A DNA stretch of 64,000 nucleotides from Rotaria sordida (taxonomy: Eukaryota > Rotifera > Eurotatoria > Philodinida > Philodinidae): positions 221,080-285,079 of the forward strand of contig CAJNOL010000086.1 in assembly GCA_905250125.1 (NCBI GenBank), given 5' to 3'. The position numbers were made by a program, and so were the translations under genes. Of the stretch, positions 61,574-64,000 are shown piece after piece. Numbering within the stretch: position 1 is the stretch's first letter; every line of letters begins with the position of its first letter. The notes under the pieces are model-generated. The model was not told the DNA's origin and ran no database searches. It saw nothing but the letters and a program-made list of their open reading frames with translations.

Positions 61574-64000
61574 AAATCAAACAATCACGAGTATTAATTG
61601 GTGAGAAAACTGCAGCTTGGCGAACTACTTTTACAGTGAAAGAAATCGAACAACAGCAAGCACTTGCTCTTGGGAGGAGTATGACTAAACGAGCTACTAT
61701 ATCACCGAAATAAACTGAAAAAGTGCGTGTACTAGCTCGCAGGAGAAGTACTGAAATACGCGCTGCTTATGCATCGGAAGAAAGTCGAGCAATAGCAAGC
61801 AGTGGCTCGTAAGAGAAAACGTCTTCAGAAAAATCTGTAAGCACAAACGGTTATTGATAGAAACAAAAATCCTAAAAGTAGCGATACTGGATAACCAAAA
61901 TCGATTGAAATGCAATGCACGAATAACTGCTCAAAAAACTCCAGTCGATATATGTCGATGAGTTCTCTAGCAGAGAATGTTTGTGGCATTTGTAATGTTC
62001 GTTGCTATAAGAGTAACCTCTGACACATATCCTTGTGCGAAATTCCATCGATTGAATTGCTTAGAGTACATAATGATCTTTATGACATAATTTCTATAAT
62101 GCAACGAATGAGCAAGTTCCATTCAAAAGATAAGTTTAGCAAGAATGCCGATCTTGGTTTAGCTTTCGATCGAGACGAAAGAGAAGCAGCTGAATCATTG
62201 TAATACTTAAACTAGCAAGATTAATCAGGTTTTTTTTATTATAGATAGGAATATAAAATCATCAATGGATGATCAATCATTTACTTGGGTAAACAGTATA
62301 TTTCTCTATAAAGCAAGATGTCATAAAGCTTTTGATAAAAAGAGACAATCTTCGGTATACTGCGACATTTGTACAAAATGTTGGTAGTTCGTGCTGAAAG
62401 CAAAAATAAGCAAGTTTTCAGCTGCCAATAAAGTATGAATGGGAGATGTGCCACAGTAATTACAAGGACTAACCATTCCTGAGCAAACATTTATTGCTCT
62501 CTATCAACACAACAGTGGCATTGTGAAATTATATTCGTCTTTTCATTCGATAAGCATAGCTCAATCAACTTTAAAAGGCAACTGCATAAGCTTTCCTCAA
62601 GATGTTATTAACATAGCTACTACCCTGCCATTAGAATTAGATGATCTATGTGATTCTCTAAAAATTATTTTCGTTAGTTGTCGCACTCCACAAAGAAGTC
62701 AACTAAAAAATATTTTGACTGTTCGAAAAACAAAGGTTTCTGATGCACTTAAATGACTTAGTTCAAACAATCTATTCCATCAATATGTTACAATTAATCA
62801 ATCAGCAATCAATAAATTACTTGAGAATGATATTCTGGAGTGTTCCTGGGCAACAATGGAAATTTTCGCTAAGGTAAAAGCGGTTGAAAACGAAAGAACA
62901 ACTTATATTCTTTACCTTCTGATCAATGCATCTGAGTCCAACACTACAACAGCTTTACCAATAATTGCGAGGTAAAGCAAAAAGGCATTGATATTTGCAT
63001 CTACCATTGTTTGTGTTGTAGTGCTATCTTGCATGTTAACGGTACCAAAATTTCGTCTGATGACGTTGTTGAACATCTTTTAGAATGAATAAAGGTACAA
63101 ATGGGTGATAAAACGCTGAAAAACGACATCGAGGAAAACGTTGAACAAGATACTGTGTATATAATTCCTCGTGGTGACAGACCGGTCAATGAATATTCTA
63201 ATCCAAATCTTTTATTGGGTATCTTTCCTACATTTTTTCCGTATGGATGTAATACACTTGAAGATTACTCTCGACCGGCCCAAACTAATTTTCGTGAGCA
63301 TCTCAGATATCTTCTTTCGTACGGAGATCATCGTTTTGAAGAACACTACTCATTCATATTTGTTGTCTTCAATATTTTACAACGCTGAATCGCGTACTTC
63401 CATGCCCAATTAATGACGTCAAGGCTGTACTTTCAGCAATCCGCACAACTTCTTGAATTATTGAGTTCTGAAGATGTAACAGCGGCCCTTGTCAACATCT
63501 CAAAAGCGTCTTATTCCAAAGTTACTAATGAAAGAATGAATACGCTCATGAAGCATATCAAAGTAGTTGGTGGTTATTTTATAGATTCAGTTCATTCACG
63601 GTCGACTCTTCGTGCGAAAATTCATTCTTTGTGTTTTAATCTCGGTCTTCCAACTCTCTTCCTACCAATCAATCCAGCCGACATACATAGTCCAGTGGCA
63701 TTTATTTTGCAGGTATTGATCTAAATCTTGACAAAGTTCTGCCAGAAGTGTTGGGTACAAATTATGAACATACTCAAATTATCGCAACACATCCTACTGC
63801 TACTGCAAAATTCCTTAACTGTTTAATAAAAAGCATTTTGAAAAGTCTTGTGCTCGGTAGTGTACTTGTTCCTACAAAAGCATATTTCGACACTGTCAAA
63901 AATCAAGGCAGAGACTCGCTTCACTTTATGCCTTCAAATTTGGCTCAATCATGAGTTTACTCCAGCACAATTAAAAGAAAAGGTTCAACACGAAGATTTT
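61574..64000 (+). mobile_element. Decayed Helitron Rep/helicase gene, running off the window
   Basis: Coding matter is spread over all three frames. An Arg/Glu/Ala-rich N-terminal region (about 61574-61830; ARRRSTEIRAAYASEESRA) comes first. About 62575-62760 reads GNCISFPQDVINIATTLP and ILTVRKTKVSDALK. About 63101-63388 reads YIIPRGDRPVNEYSNPNLLL, GIFPTFFPYG and EEHYSFIFVVFNILQR. About 63413-63724 reads RSTLRAKIHSLCFNLGLP and INPADIHSP. About 63748-63954 reads TKAYFDTVKNQGRDSLHF. The order is that of the Helitron_like_N region preceding the HUH nuclease. The expected second His of the HxH pair is lost, through a change of frame at about 63925-63945. Many stops and frameshifts show that it is inactive. 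The Pif1-type helicase part would lie to the right, outside the window. Confidence 0.82.

Overview
The window looks like animal nuclear DNA, most likely from a bdelloid rotifer (Adineta/Rotaria type; genus not resolved). It is AT-rich, and its genes are cut by many short GT-AG introns, often about 50-65 nt. The gene families are ones typical of bdelloids: a large EGF-repeat membrane protein, an ADP-ribosyltransferase with TPR repeats, a TIR-domain protein, a degraded pentapeptide gene, a Helitron and several foldback DNA elements. TGTGGG-type tracts, the repeat I recall as the bdelloid telomere unit, are scattered through it. This assignment is inferred from gene families and architecture; no search was run. 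Two 100-N gaps (16344-16443 and 41093-41192) break the sequence.

Layout. 1-24162 (+) is the 3' part of one giant gene: about 58 EGF-like modules, a C-type-lectin-like domain, a long extracellular stalk, one transmembrane helix and a cytoplasmic tail, over about 39 exons. Its larger introns hold foldback elements and duplications. 24441-25270 (-) is a two-exon gene for a single-pass membrane microprotein of about 57 residues, converging on the EGF gene and carrying a palindromic element in its intron. 26656-27964 is a non-autonomous hAT-like transposon with an 8-bp target duplication. 28449-30624 (-) is an ART-TPR gene broken by one stop and one frameshift. 32228-33136 (+) is an orphan multi-pass membrane protein. 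35277-35346 (-) is tRNA-Gly(UCC). 37062-37621 (-) is a PLAC8-family gene with a GC-AG intron. 40175-40540 and 42003-42296 hold unidentified exon-like stretches. 43191-43724 (-) is an orphan 177-residue protein. 46381-46660 (-) and 48365-48967 (+) are decayed NHL-like and pentapeptide-like coding remnants. 51317-55091 (+) is a three-exon gene for a 922-residue protein with a helical N-terminal region, a TIR domain and a SAM-like C-terminus. 56849-56921 (+) is a tRNA-like cloverleaf. 61574-64000 (+) is a decayed Helitron Rep/helicase gene running off the window.

The genes do not form a pathway that the sequence shows. Two of them, the ART gene and the TIR gene, belong to NAD+-using enzyme families and lie about 21 kb apart. 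Most of the rest, roughly 30-60 kb, is gene-poor DNA with GTGTGGG-type tracts and many small inverted repeats.
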